From Zingiber officinale (Eukaryota > Streptophyta > Magnoliopsida > Zingiberales > Zingiberaceae), in NCBI RefSeq assembly GCF_018446385.1, contig NC_055992.1, positions 19,562,877-19,626,876 on the forward strand: 64,000 nt of DNA, given 5' to 3'. The position numbers and the translations under genes are program-made. This document shows, piece by piece, positions 1 to 11,133 of this stretch. The notes beneath the pieces were generated by a model, which ran no database searches, was not told the origin of the DNA, and worked only from the letters and a program-made list of their open reading frames with translations. Every line of letters starts with the position of its first letter. Position 1 is the stretch's first letter.

Positions 1-859
1 GACCGTAAGAGAAGATAGAACTCTGGCAGATTCATTTTTGGCAAGGAAGAAGAGGTCACTGTCATAGCAACTTCTAAGGAACAGGTAAGTGGATTTATTA
101 TGTAAATTCTATATTTTTCAAAAGTAATAGTTTTTATTCTCTAAAAATTAATTTGTTTCAGTTTTGAACATTTCTGATTACTAATTACTAATTACTGTTT
201 ACTGTTTACTATTATTTCTATAATTTTAGGCAGTAGACTGATCATGAACTAAATGGTAAGAATATGTATTCTGAACATGTTTGACTTCTGACTTCTGTAA
301 TATTTCTAATCTCCAACCTCTCCTCTAGGAGGGGTTATTCTAGAGGGTTGATATTAGTTAAGCTATGAGGAACATGATTTAATTTAAATGTCCATGTGAA
401 AAATCTGTGTCTAGATTTTTTTTTTTTTTAATTTTTACTACTACTTCGCAAGAATTTTATTATTTGTGTTTTATCCCCCACCTATTGAGTGATTCTCAAA
501 TCACTCACCCCCTTATAAATCATTTCAATTAGAGACAAAAGTGGTACCAAGAATGAGATCGAGGATAGAGTGTAAGTCGATTTTGGGAGATGGTGAACTG
601 ACTCCAATTATGGATAAGAGGACTAGAATTCTACTGCAACTATGAGTTTCTTAATTTAGTTAGGGGAATATAATTTAATTTGTCAAACAGTGAAAATATT
701 GTACTTTTATGTTGGGAATGTAAATTCTAATTATATGTGGCAATTACTATACTACTAAGGCTGGTTGTTTTCAAACTTTGGGTTGAAAGCAACACCAATG
801 TCAATTCCTGATCAGTCCCTGGTCCTGTGGCATGATAGTTGTAGAAAAATTATACCTGT
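1..859. other. AT-rich stretch with no recognisable gene
   Basis: No long open frame, RNA gene or repeat is recognisable here. The sequence is AT-rich with short homopolymer runs. It lies directly upstream of the decayed transposase remnant on the same strand, so it may be the 5' part of that transposon, but nothing in it proves this. Confidence 0.4.
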
Positions 860-1920
860 GATCCAAAACATGAGGCGAAATTTAAAGCAATATGGAGCAA
901 TTATTGCCAAAAGTTGTACAAGGATTTAATGTACAAGTGGAGAAGAAAAGAAACAAAGCCATCATGTATACCAGATGAGATTTAGGTAGCAAGGAAAAAC
1001 ATTTGGACTGCAGAAAATTGGTAGTGAAAGTCAGCAATTGCACAAAGCAATATAAATACTAAAGTTGATGACACGAGCATGGGATCTTCAAAGCAAATAG
1101 TTGGATCTCAATCTATGGTTGAGCATGTCATATAATTGGTGAGTTTACAATAATGTTTAGGCCTAATTGGTGTAAATAAATTTATTTTAATCTTTTAAAT
1201 ATTTTATCGGTGCAAGAAAAGACTTTACAAAAACCTAGTACTTGTTGGGATGTATTTCACAGACCCACAAGAAAAAGGATGATACATTTGTGGATTTGAA
1301 ATCAAAAGCCATAGATGTAAGAATATAAACTTTTTTACCACCCAAATTTAAAAATAATTAGCTTTGTTAATTGTTTATTAGATATTAATAATTTTTTTAA
1401 GGATGATATGACTAATCGAGTTGTACAGGAATCTCAACATATTGTTGAGGAGGGAACATACAAATTTTATCAAATGAAGCTATAAATAATATATATTATG
1501 ATGTTATCAGTGGTAGAAAAAAAAATGCTTTCTATGGCCTTGGCTTTCATGCACGGATTGCATATGATCGTGAGATGACTCTTAAGGTCGGGGGTTGACC
1601 TAGTTCTTCATCCATTGGTATGCAAAAGTTACGCCTAGAAAATCAAATATTAAGGGATCAGGTCACAACAATATAGGCGTTAATAGATGATCGGGTTAGG
1701 TCTGCAGTAGAGCAAGCAGTCTGAGTGATATCTAGATGATTGGGTCAGGTCTGCAGTAGAGCAGTTTGAGTGATCGATAGATGATGGGGTCATGTCTACA
1801 GTAGGGCAATCTGAGTAATCAATGGATGATCCCATTATGTCGGCGGTAGAGCAGTCTAAGCGATTGATGGATGATCGAGTCAAGGTAGCAGTTGAGTGAC
1901 AAATGCGAGAATTCTTTGAT
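860..1920 (+). pseudogene. Decayed En/Spm (CACTA)-type transposase remnant
   Basis: Read in a consistent + frame from about 881, the translation gives a run of plant transposase features: KPSCIPDEI near 958-985 with a stop in place of the following Trp, then a KSAIAQ segment, then GSQSMVEH near 1105-1130. Further on, THKKKDDTFVD (about 1262-1294) and GRKKNAFYGLG (about 1513-1545) follow in separate frames. This order (IPDxxW, KS..N, GS.S..EH, TH.KK.G.FVD, GR..GLG) is typical of the plant Ptta/En/Spm transposase domain. Several in-frame stops and frame changes make it a pseudogene. A short tandem repeat of about 60 bp (GATCGGGTCAGGTCTGCAGTAGAGC-like units) occupies about 1685-1900. The family call is my reading of motifs and has not been checked by alignment. 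Confidence 0.6.
1680..1900 (+). repeat. Short tandem repeat in the transposase remnant
   Basis: Three to four imperfect copies of a roughly 60-bp unit built around GATGATCGGGTCAGGTCTG and CAGTAGAGCAGTCTGAG. In the + frame this encodes a repeated acidic stretch that resembles the glutamine/aspartate-rich tail of the transposase remnant. The minus-strand frame over it is a shadow. Confidence 0.55.
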
Positions 1921-2157
1921 CACTATTCAGTAATGAGTCATTATACTTTTCTAATGTCGCATCGTTTTGATTCTAATGCCGCATTGTTTTGATTCACAAG
2001 AAACTCAAGACCTAAACACTCCTAATAAGTAGAAATTATGAGGTGCGTTGACCTTTAACTTTGTTTTTGTATTTATCATTTATTAAACATTAAAATTTAT
2101 TTGGTTATTTTTGATAGTATATACAATTTTGATACTATTGTGAAATAATGTACAAAA

Positions 2158-2354
2158 TGTAGGATCGAAAAGAATTTAGATATCTCCACAATAACATGAT
2201 ATTGTCCACTTTGGGTCTAGACCCTCATGACTTTGCTCTTAGGCTCTACCCAAAAGGCCTCATGCCAATGGAGATATCTTTTCTCTTATAAATCCATGAT
2301 CTTTCCCATGTGTTTTCAATGTGGGACTATATTTACAACCTTGCAACCCCAACA
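2158..2354 (-). repeat. 3' LTR of the TRIM
   Basis: This 197-bp LTR adjoins the polypurine tract and is the 3' LTR in minus orientation. It is preceded by the target duplication CAAAA. Confidence 0.9.
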
Positions 2355-2368
2355 ATCCCCCCTCAAAC
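2355..2368 (-). promoter_or_regulatory. Polypurine tract of the TRIM
   Basis: The minus strand reads GTTTGAGGGGGGAT directly before the 3' LTR, which is where plus-strand priming would occur. Confidence 0.8.
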
Positions 2369-3124
2369 AAAGGATCATAAGCTTCCCACGTCCGATCCTC
2401 GACCCACCAGGTCTTCCTGCCCCCTCAGTCCACCCAACCTACTAGGACTTCCTTGCCTAGCCGCAACTAGGACTTCCTGCCTGGTGTCTGGTCCTCATGA
2501 TCTGAACATAGTGTTAGGACCTTCGGACGTGGCTAGAGAGGGGGGTGTGAATAGCAGACCCCAAATTCACGTTTCTTCCTACAATTTTAGTTAGCGCAGC
2601 GGAAATAAAAGATAGAAACGAAACAGGAGAATATCAAACCTCAAACGCGACGATATAACGAGGTTCGGAGATGATATTCCTACTCCTCGGCGTGTCCGTA
2701 AGGTGGACGAATCCTATCAATCCGTCGGTGGATGAGACCCTGGAAAACCGGCTAATAAAAACTCCTTCTGGGTGGAGAAACCCCGCCACAATCTCTCTTG
2801 CAACAGCAAGATCGGAGTACAAAGATAAAGCAAGAAGCCAAGAATAATATGAATGTAAAAACACTAGTTTGCTTGCCTTCTCGTCGACTGGTGATGAAGC
2901 AACCACTTCACGGATGCCAACAACAGCAGCAACTGATCAGTTGGAGTCCAGCCGAGGGAAGCTCACATGAAGCTTCAGCAGTGGAGAGCTCAACAAAGCT
3001 CAGATCGCAGGAGCAAGAAGAAGTCAACCTTCCTGTAGAGGCCCTCCACCTCTTGTTTTATATGAACCTGCGAAGAAGAAGACACAGACACAGAAATCTA
3101 GCCGTTGTGACTCAACGGCTAGAC

Positions 3125-3450
3125 CTGGACCGATCAGGCTCCACCCTGATCGATCCAGGACGGATCTGATCGGTCAGGGGACCGATCAGGCCCTAGGCTG
3201 ATCGGTCCCCAGACCGATCCCAACTCTCACAGAGAGTTGGTTGCAGAGCCCTGATCGGTCTGTGGACCGATCAGGCCATAGGTGGATCGGTCCACAAACC
3301 GATCCCTCCTATTCCTTCTCCTGTTTGGTTACTGATCGGTCACCAGACCGATTAGATGACCCACAGTGAGAATCAGTGTATCACTGGATCGGTCAGCAAA
3401 CCGATCCAGATACCCATAGTATCACTGGATCGGTCAGCAGACCGATCCAA
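3125..3450. repeat. Dispersed inverted GATCGGTC motifs in the solo LTR
   Basis: About ten copies of CTGATCGGTC and its complement GACCGATCAG are spread over about 320 bp, often as facing pairs a few bases apart, so the stretch can fold into many short hairpins. A related element (7275, 13076) shows the same design with a different core (GGATCGATCC). Confidence 0.75.
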
Positions 3451-3484
3451 TTTCCCAGCCTTAAACCCTAAAGCCTTCCTGATC

Positions 3485-3866
3485 TAGAGAACGAGCTACC
3501 GAGCCCTCTCTAACCTAGTCCGGAGAACGAGCTACCGAGCCCTCTCTGACTTTCACGTCCGGTCCAGAGAACGAGCTACCGAGCCCTCTCCAACTTCGTC
3601 TGGTCCAGAGAACGAGCTTCCGAGCCCTCTCTGACCTAGTCTGGAGAACGAGCTACCGAGCTCTCTCCGACTCCATCCAGTCCAGAGAACGAGCTACCGA
3701 GCCCTCTCTGACCTAGTCTGGAGAACGAGCTACCGAGCCCTCTCTGACCTAGTCCGGAGAATGAGCTACCGAGCCCTCTCTGACCTAGTCCGGAGAACGA
3801 GCTACCGAACCCTCTCCGACTCCATCCAATCCAGAGAACGAGCTATCGAGCCCTCTCCGACCTCCC
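3485..3866 (+). repeat. Tandem repeat, 36-44 bp units, in the solo LTR
   Basis: About ten copies of a unit containing GAGAACGAGCTACCGAGCCC, separated by short variable spacers (TCTCTGACCTAGTC and variants). Units vary in length and sequence. Confidence 0.85.
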
Positions 3867-3988
3867 ATGCCAAGCTTCCATACTTGGACTTTTCTCCGTG
3901 CCCAGCTCCCTGCTTGAACTTTTCCCGTGCCATGCTCCCTGCTTGGACTTTTCCGTGCCAAGTCTCCATACTTGAACTTTTCCCGAAT
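3867..3988 (+). repeat. Tandem repeat, about 38 bp units, in the solo LTR
   Basis: Three to four copies of a CCATGC..CCTGCTTGGACTTTTC-type unit. The related 7275/13076 LTRs carry a similar CTACTTGGACTTTTC array near their ends. Confidence 0.7.
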
Positions 3989-4439
3989 ATGGTCAACTCA
4001 AGTCGGGTCAACCAGGTCAACATTGACCAAAGGTTGCACCCATAATCCCCCAAGTTCCTATTCTTGTCAAACATCAAAATATAACTTCTCTATTCTTGTC
4101 AAACATCAAAATATACCTCGAGTCAGGTCAACTCGAGTCGGGTCACCCAGGTCAACCTTGACCTAAGGTTGCACCAACACATAGGAGCCTCCACTTTCTT
4201 TGTTCGAGGTCAATATTGTCCCCACATGGCTCAATCAGACTTCCTGCCCCTCGGTCCACCCGACCTACTAGGACTTCCTTGCCTAACCGCAACTAGGACT
4301 TCCTACCTGATGTCTGGTCCTCTTGATCTGAACATAGGAGCCCCCACTTTCTTTGTTCGAGTTCAATATTGTCCCCACATGACTCAAACAAACCATAGCT
4401 CTTGTGCACAGTCGACGGTTAAACATTCTGGCAGTCCGG

Positions 4440-4451
4440 GCTCTGATACCA
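4440..4451 (-). promoter_or_regulatory. Primer binding site of the TRIM (Met tRNA type)
   Basis: The minus strand reads TGGTATCAGAGC two bases inside the 5' LTR. This complements the 3' end of initiator Met tRNA, the usual minus-strand primer of plant LTR elements. Confidence 0.9.
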
Positions 4452-4453
4452 AT

Positions 4454-4650
4454 TGTAGGATCAAAAAGAATTTAGATATCTCCACAATAGCATGATATTG
4501 TCCACTTTGGGTCTAAACCCTCATGGCTTTGCTCTTGGGCTCTACCCAAAAGGCCTCATGCCAATGGAGATATCTTTTTTCTTATAAATCAATGATCTTT
4601 TTCATGTGTTTTTAATGTGAGATTATATTTGCAACCTTGCAACCCCAACA
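4454..4650 (-). repeat. 5' LTR of the TRIM
   Basis: This 197-bp LTR lies next to the primer site and is the 5' LTR in minus orientation. It matches 2158-2354 apart from scattered substitutions. Its outer edge is followed by CAAAA. Confidence 0.9.
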
Positions 4651-4655
4651 CAAAA

Positions 4656-5368
4656 TACATTATAGAATTTAGTGATATTTTAACAGGAAAATGAACGGTA
4701 GAACTTTAATCAAGTTAACATAATTCAAATGTTTTATATAGTTTCACAAACAAGTTACAACAAAACATGAAATTTACATATAACAAACCTTTAGAAGCAA
4801 ATCTTGACTTCTCTCATTTATCCCGTGGCCTTTTATCCTTCACTTAGAAAGATTTTTCACATAAATCTTAATGATTTATTTTATTATTACTCTCTATATT
4901 TTTGTTCTTGTTATTGTTATTGTTGTTGTTTCATGTTTCCTTTTCATCCTCCTATGATAATATATTATGTTTATCCTGTGGTACTATATTATGTTTATTG
5001 GTTCTATTTAGTGTTTGTGCATTATTCTGAAAATCTATCATGTGCTATTTGATGCAGGATTGACTTATGCATTTTATTGTGATATTATATGATAGTGATA
5101 TGATTTGATACTATATGCTAGAATTAAGGTATGTATTTTGATAGACTTTATTGTTTGTGCATATTCTGATATTATATCTTGTGTTTGTTTTATTTAATAA
5201 TATATCATATTCTACTTGATCCAAGATTGGATGATGAATGTTATTATTGTATTTTTGAGCATGTTGACATGCTTGTCCTAAACATTTGGAAATGGTTGTA
5301 TCATGGATTTGAGGTTTGATGTTGACATTTGGATATCATATACTTTATTGCATATGGTTTGTATCATA
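4656..5368. other. AT-rich spacer
   Basis: No gene, RNA or clear repeat is visible between the TRIM and the SINE. The 82-residue frame at 4804-5052 encodes a Tyr/Phe/Cys-rich string of the kind AT-rich noncoding DNA produces. Confidence 0.5.
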
Positions 5369-5386
5369 TATATGATTTGTATCATT

Positions 5387-5595
5387 GTGGCAAAGGCGAA
5401 TACGTTTGCTCCAAGCGTCCCCGTCAACTCGTCCTAGGGCCAACATGGAAGAGGTAAATTACGGGCGGCTACTAGCCTTTGGAATAGTGCCTAGCACATA
5501 AGGGAGGTATTTACCTCGGTTTTGTCGAGATTCGAACCCCAGACCTCATTATGACAAGACCTCATGCGCTAGTCACTAGACCCATCCGAGGGGAC
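5387..5595 (-). mobile_element. tRNA-derived SINE, Au-like
   Basis: The 209-bp insertion is bounded by an 18-bp perfect duplication, TATATGATTTGTATCATT, at 5369-5386 and 5596-5613. On the minus strand it begins with a tRNA-like head: an A-box-like TAGTGACTAGCG (near 5566-5579) followed by a B box, GGTTCGAATC, at 5529-5538, then a tRNA-unrelated body. Head and body (GCATGAGGTCTTGTCATAAT, GAGGTAAATACCTCCCTTAT) read like the Au SINE family of monocots; this identification is from memory. Such elements are copied by LINE enzymes in trans. The perfect long duplication suggests a fairly recent insertion. Confidence 0.88.
5528..5538 (-). promoter_or_regulatory. Internal Pol III B box of the SINE
   Basis: The minus strand reads GGTTCGAATCT, close to the B-box consensus GGTTCGANTCC. 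Confidence 0.75.
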
Positions 5596-6439
5596 TATAT
5601 GATTTGTATCATTCACTTTAAGGTTTGACATTTGTATTGTGTGGATATTGTTTGGTATATAGTTTAGGTTTGATGTTGAAGTTTATGATATTAGTTGTAT
5701 CGTGTTTGTTGGTTGTGAAGTTTGGATATGTATTGTGTTTGCATGTGATATTTTGGTATAAACATGGTAAAAATTTTAAATTTTCACACCCTGAGGGTAT
5801 ACTTATCCGCCAAATTGAATGTACACTAGTGACAATATTAAAAGTAACTAATACCAAACCATTTAAAGCCAAACCAAACACCAATGCAATATAAAATCAC
5901 CAAGTTATTAAAAGTTTATGCGTATATGCATGCATGCACATGAAATAATACTAAATTACACGAGAAAAGAATTATACTATTATAATAAACCATAACGATC
6001 AAACAAGGTAAAGAAAATAATAACCAACGACAACAGAACATAAAATAATAAAACATCTTGAAAAGATGAATCCAACTAGAGTGGGATTGGCAACCGAAAG
6101 CTCTTAGCGATACAACTCATCCTCTATCTGCTAACCTGGAGGTCAAAAAAAAATAATGGGTAGTGAGTACAAAACACTCAGTGGGTATAAGAAGATAATG
6201 CATGATACTACTATAAGGAGATCAAAGGATGCAGTCTCAGGTAAGATACTTACTACAAAAGTAAAAGAGTCAATATAAGCAATTACTAACCAAAATATAA
6301 ATGACTACATAATCCTCCATTATGCTCAACTAGGTATAACTAATGAATCGAGAGTACATATAGTACATCCAAATCCTACACAAACAAATATGCAATTAGT
6401 ATATAGCAAGCATCTAACAAGTCCTACCTAGCGTAACAA

Positions 6440-6745
6440 CATGTTATCACAAATGAGTCTCGTGGCTGACAAAGTATATAAATAGTCATTATTCGTGGGA
6501 GAACGCTCAACTACAGATGGTCTCATGGGCGGACATGATGAAGTAGCTATTTAGCTCCTCCGCCATTGACTACGAGAGAACACTCTATCACGGATGGTTC
6601 CGTGGACAGTCAGAGTAAGTAACCAGTCATTGTTTACGGGAGAACGCTCTATCACGGATGATTCTATGAGCAGACAAAATAAATAACCAATCACTATTTA
6701 CGGGAGAACGTTCTACCACGAATTGTGACATGAGCAAACAGGATG
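6440..6745 (+). repeat. Tandem repeat of about 63 bp in the Tekay-like LTR
   Basis: About four imperfect units carry GGGAGAACGCTCTATCACGG followed by ATGGTTC..GTGAGCAGACA and a TAAATAACCAGTCATT spacer. The equivalent place in the 34501-37452 LTR (about 36290-36560) also holds internal repeats with CCACTCGACAGAGTGG. Confidence 0.75.
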
Positions 6746-7784
6746 TATAAGTATACAAATCAAAAATGATAAGCAAGCAGTGGCAATCACTTCCAAGTGT
6801 AGACTCTGCTAACTATACTATGGTATGGTCTCTCTAGCAAATAGTCTCCAACCCAAACAACTAGCAATGGATCATGTAGGATACTCAGCTATCTAGCTAC
6901 GGTCTATGTGTGATATCTCAATAGCACTATTTGTTCTAATGGGAAGTTCAAATGCATAGACATGCCATAAGTGACAAGTCTAATGAAATGTGCCTAAGTA
7001 CCACAATAATAACAATCTCAACCAAGGAAAATCCTAGTCATCTAATCATAATATCTCATCTAATATAATATCTATAATAACATCTCAGTGTAACCTCACT
7101 AGCGTATAAGCATGAGTCTAAGTATCAAATAAATATCTAGTAGGATACTCAATACCCTACACTACGATATGATCTTACTAAAGTATAGGTATGATCCTAC
7201 AAAATCAACAAGATCTAGTAGGATACTCGATATCCTACCCTACGATATCGCTACATAAAGGCATAAGTATAAATTGTTGGGACCGAAAAGTAGCTAGAGG
7301 GGGGTGAATAGCTCGTCGAGTGCTAGGTGCTCGTCGTTGCTTGTTTCTTCAACGATGTGCAGCGGAAATACAAGAAACAAACCACACAACGCTAACAAGG
7401 TTGGTTTACTTGGTATCCACCTCACAAGAGGTGACTAGTCCAAGGATCCACACCTACTCACGCACCCTCCACTAATAAAACCCTCCTTTTCGGTAACTAC
7501 CGAAGGCGGAGAAGCCCTACAAGTTCACACTACAAGAAGAAGGGGAAAGGATACAAAAAACAAGCACAAAGCTTACAATGAATACAAGAAAACCCTAACC
7601 CTAGCTTTCTTCCTCTTGCAATAGATCCGCCTCTTGACTTGGAAGAACCTCCAAGAACTTCAAGAACTAGCGTGGAGAGCTCTGTGGAGTCGTTGGTGAA
7701 GATCTGAGGTCTGTCGTGGAAGTGATACCGAAGGAAATGAACGTCTGCGGCTTAAATCGACGCTAACGGTCGAATCCCGATCGA

Positions 7785-8045
7785 TTGGAATGCTCCCAAT
7801 CGATCAGGGAGGCTTTAGATCGATCCACGGATCGATCCAGAGCTCCTCTGTGCTCTGGAAAAATGTCTGGATCGATCCACGGATCGATCCAGCGCTTATC
7901 GCGTGAAGCAGCAGCGTCCCAATCGATCCACTAATCGATTGGGACCTCTGGATCGATCCACTGATCGATCCAGAGGCTTTCTGTGCGCTAGTAAATTGCC
8001 TTGATCGATCCACTGATCAATCCACTGATCGATCCACTGATTGAT
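7785..8045. repeat. GGATCGATCC palindrome cluster in the 3' LTR
   Basis: More than ten copies of TGGATCGATCCA-like palindromes, many in pairs separated by CAC(G)G or CACT. A tail of CACTGATCGATC units lies at 8000-8045. The same block is at 13580-13865 in the 5' LTR. Confidence 0.85.
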
Positions 8046-8164
8046 CCAGCTCTTGGTTTTTACCCAAAACCAAGTCCCAAGCCTCCCAAACCAACATTCG
8101 GTCAACCTTAACCTGTTGGTACGTCATGCCTAGCATCTAGTCACTTCCTTGACCTGCTAGGACT

Positions 8165-8530
8165 CCCTCACCAAGTGTCCGGTCAATCCCTTTGACCCAC
8201 TTGGACTTTTCTTTGTGCCAAGTATCCGGTCAATCCCTTTGACCTACTTGGACTTTTCTTTGTGTCAAGTATCCGGTCAATCCCTTTGACATCCGGTCAA
8301 TCCCTTTGACCTACTTGGACTTTTCTTCATCATGCCTGGCTTCACTCACCAGGACTTCCAATCTGCCTAGCTTCACTCACTAGGACTTCTCTTCTGCCTG
8401 GTTCACTCACGAGGACTTCTCTTCTGCCTGGCTTCACTCACCAGGACTTTCACCTAGCTTCACTCACTAGGATTTCTCTACTGCCTGGCTTCACTTACCA
8501 GGACTTTCATTTCACCTAACATCCCAGTTA
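8165..8530 (+). repeat. Two tandem arrays in the 3' LTR
   Basis: First array: AGTATCCGGTCAATCCCTTT plus GACCTACTTGGACTTTTCTT, about three to four copies. Second array: GCCTGGCTTCACTCACCAGG plus ACTTCTCTTCT, about seven copies. Both recur in the 5' LTR (13985-14350) with one copy-number difference in the first. Confidence 0.85.
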
Positions 8531-8676
8531 GGACTTCCCCAGTCAAGTATCCGGTCAATCCTTGACCTACTTGACTCTTCTTCAATCAACCTTGTATTGT
8601 CAAACATCGAAACCCAAACCAAGACTCAAGCTTGGTCAACCAGGTCAACCTTGACCTGAGAGATGTTGCACCAACA

Positions 8677-8692
8677 ATCTCCCCCTTTTTGA
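8677..8692 (-). promoter_or_regulatory. Polypurine tract of the gag-only element
   Basis: The minus strand reads AAAAAGGGGGAGAT against the 3' LTR. Confidence 0.88.
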
Positions 8693-11133
8693 TGTTTGAC
8701 AATACCACAATAACACTTACAATACCACATGTAAGTTAGGCTAATCTCATAGCCTCATTCTTCTTCATGCCACTAGGTAATGAACACATAAGTTAAGCTC
8801 TTCATTCTCCCCCTAAGAGGACAAACTCCCTCTAGGTAATGAAAGCCTAACTTACTCCCATTCACAAGTCCTTTCATTCTCCCCCTATTGGCACACATCA
8901 ACCCATCTTTGAGCACACATCAACCCATGCCCCAATTTCGGGCACACATCAACAAATCCACTTATTGAAAACTCTCCCCCTGAAGAGTTGCTCATCATGG
9001 TTCACAACCTCACTCATTGTGATCAACACGATAATGAAGGGCTCATTCCCTTCATTATCAACAATGCTCGCCCTGGAGCAATAACAAAGTCCAATGACCC
9101 AAATGAAGGTCTCATACCCTTCATTTATCCTTAACCCTACATTCTTCCTCAATGTAGGCAAATGCCCATCCTTGAACATTATCCACTTGAAACCAATTGA
9201 ACAATGAGGATATCCACTCCCCAGTAAAGTTCAAATGCTCAACCTTGAGCATTTTCTCACACAGAAGGTTAACCACCTTCTAAGGTTCATGAAAAATAAT
9301 TTTCATGTCTTTAAAGAGTCCCTCCCCCTAAAGACATGGTGATAACTTTTGTCACTGCACCAACAATGACTTGGAATCCCTAAACCTTTAGGAAACCCAA
9401 ATTTTAAAGTTGTGAGGTTCAAATCTTCAAAATTTGAAATAAACCTCAACCTAAACTTCAATATAGTCTCCTTAACCAATCAATCCTTGTTTTCAACATG
9501 AAAACTCCCTTTTTATGTATACAAATGTATTTTGAGGGGTTTGGAATGGTTACCTAGACTAACATAGGTTCAAAATGCTGAAATCAGGCCTTCCTAGCCA
9601 AAATCAGCAACTTGGATCGATTGGAGTTGGGTTCCAATCGATTAAACCTTTCTGAATCGATCCACTGATCGATTCAGGAGGGCTGGATCGAACGGTGGAT
9701 CGATCCAGACGGCTTCTATTCGTGAGAAGCCTACTCTCAATCGATCGCCCGATCGATTGAGACCCTTCAATCGATCGGGTAATCGATTGAGGTCTGATAG
9801 TTGCTGAAATTTCATTTCAGTCAACTTCAGAAACCCCTAGAAAATTCTACAAAATTTCAAAAATCGTGAAAATTTGTGTAGACATTATTTAGGGTATATA
9901 TTATTAAGAAAAAATAGTTTTCTATGAAAATACATCATATTTTCAAAGATTGACACAAACTTGAAAACTTGCAAAGACTTTAGTGTTTTCTTCAAGTTTG
10001 TGTCTAACTATTCAATGGTGATTACTATCAAAAGATATCCTTCACCAAAGTTTTCCAAAATCATTTTAAAAACATTTTCAAAACCAATATCCCATCATGT
10101 TCCTTGGGCTTAATGTACATGACTTGTATATTAGCTTTCCCAATGATGGGAAAACACATAACTATGTGTTTTGATGAACTTAAAACTCAAAAGAATGCAC
10201 TAAATCAACATCTTGAGTTTTTGTTCATCATCCTAACATCTCACTTGTATCTAATGCGCACTGAAACACATACAAGTCATTTTATGTGTCTTTGTGAGAT
10301 GTAAAGTTTGGTTTTGCCCTAATCTAGGGATCATGCATATCTATCTAGGCATTTTGAGTGGAAAACATCCAACAAGGATGTTACTTGTTGATTCCACTTG
10401 TTTATAAATGTCATTTGTTTATACCACTTGTTGGTAAAAACATTTGTCCTTAATTTTAAGGAAATAAATATAATGCATGATAATGTTATGGCATACATCA
10501 AAATGAAATAGCTTTCAAAAGAAAGATTCCTATAACTACATGATGTATGTATGACATGACATGATATTTTTGTATTTTTCATGATAACAGATGAATGCAA
10601 AATACAAAACTAAAACATGATGTCATGACATATAATGGGCAAACAATCATGGCAAAGTTTAGCGTAAATAAAATACCTAGATTACCTATCTAGGTGTCCT
10701 TAAACCTTAGCTAAGTTAAAATTAAACCTAGATTGCCCAAAAGTGCTTTAAGAAAATGTCAAAACCTAAATTGACATTTCTAATTCTCTTGATTAATTTA
10801 TGTCAATTAAAATCAAGCATATTCCTTAAATGTTGCCATATTTCATTTTTTTTTTCAAAGAGTAGCAATTTAAATTAAGACTTAGATTTGTCTTAAATTA
10901 TTAAGAAAATACCAAAGTCCCAACTTGGTATTTCTTATGTTTCCTAAATTGTGCCAATTAAGATTAAAATCAATACTTCTCAAATTTGGCACATTTCACT
11001 CTTCCAAAGAGTAAATGTAAATCCTTTTCATTTTCAAAGGTTTATAATAACCTTGAAAATGCTCCTTGAGTGTCAATTTCTTCAAAGTTGGGTTAACTAC
11101 CCTTCTTCTTAGAGTTGACACTCCCTAACCCAT
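8693..11133 (-). other. Noncoding internal region between gag and 3' LTR
   Basis: About 2.4 kb of AT-rich sequence without a supported frame, where pol would lie in an autonomous element. Around 9610-9800 it carries the same GATCGATT/GATCGATCC motifs as the LTRs. CT-rich stretches (CTCCCCCT) recur at 8810-8990 and 9325-9345; on the minus strand these are polypurine-like. Confidence 0.7.

Larger units (their letters stand above)
2512..4179 (+). mobile_element. Solo LTR (1668 bp), same superfamily as the 7275-14517 element
   Basis: It starts TGTTAGGACC and ends GTTGCACCAACA, and is flanked by the 5-bp duplication CATAG (2507-2511 and 4180-4184). No internal region or second LTR is present, so it is a solo LTR left by LTR-LTR recombination, sitting inside the TRIM. 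Ends and early text (GGGGGGTGTGAATAGC, GCAGCGGAAATA) resemble the LTRs at 7275 and 13076, although length and middle part differ. The LTR orientation relative to a full element cannot be proved; the strand given is that of the TG start. Open frames within it are not conserved genes. Confidence 0.88.
2158..4650 (-). mobile_element. TRIM (small non-autonomous LTR element), interrupted by a solo LTR
   Basis: Two 197-bp LTRs (2158-2354 and 4454-4650) are nearly identical, start TGTAGGATC and end CCCCAACA. They are flanked by the 5-bp target duplication CAAAA (2153-2157 and 4651-4655). A primer site complementary to initiator Met tRNA and a polypurine tract place the element on the minus strand. 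Removing the inserted solo LTR (2512-4179 plus one CATAG copy) leaves about 820 bp with no coding capacity, the size of a terminal-repeat retrotransposon in miniature. The LTR text with CCCAAAGTGGACAATATC (minus strand) is of a kind seen widely in plant TRIMs; this last point is from memory. Confidence 0.9.
7275..8676 (-). repeat. 3' LTR of the gag-only element
   Basis: This 1402-bp LTR adjoins the polypurine tract at 8677. It has the same internal order as the 5' LTR: GATCGATCC block about 7785-8045, then TTGACCTACTTGGAC units, then GCTTCACTCACCAGGAC units. Confidence 0.92.

Noticed and set aside
2634..3169. Small frames in the solo LTR at 2512
   Set aside because: Overlapping frames on both strands in a repeat-rich LTR, no domain.
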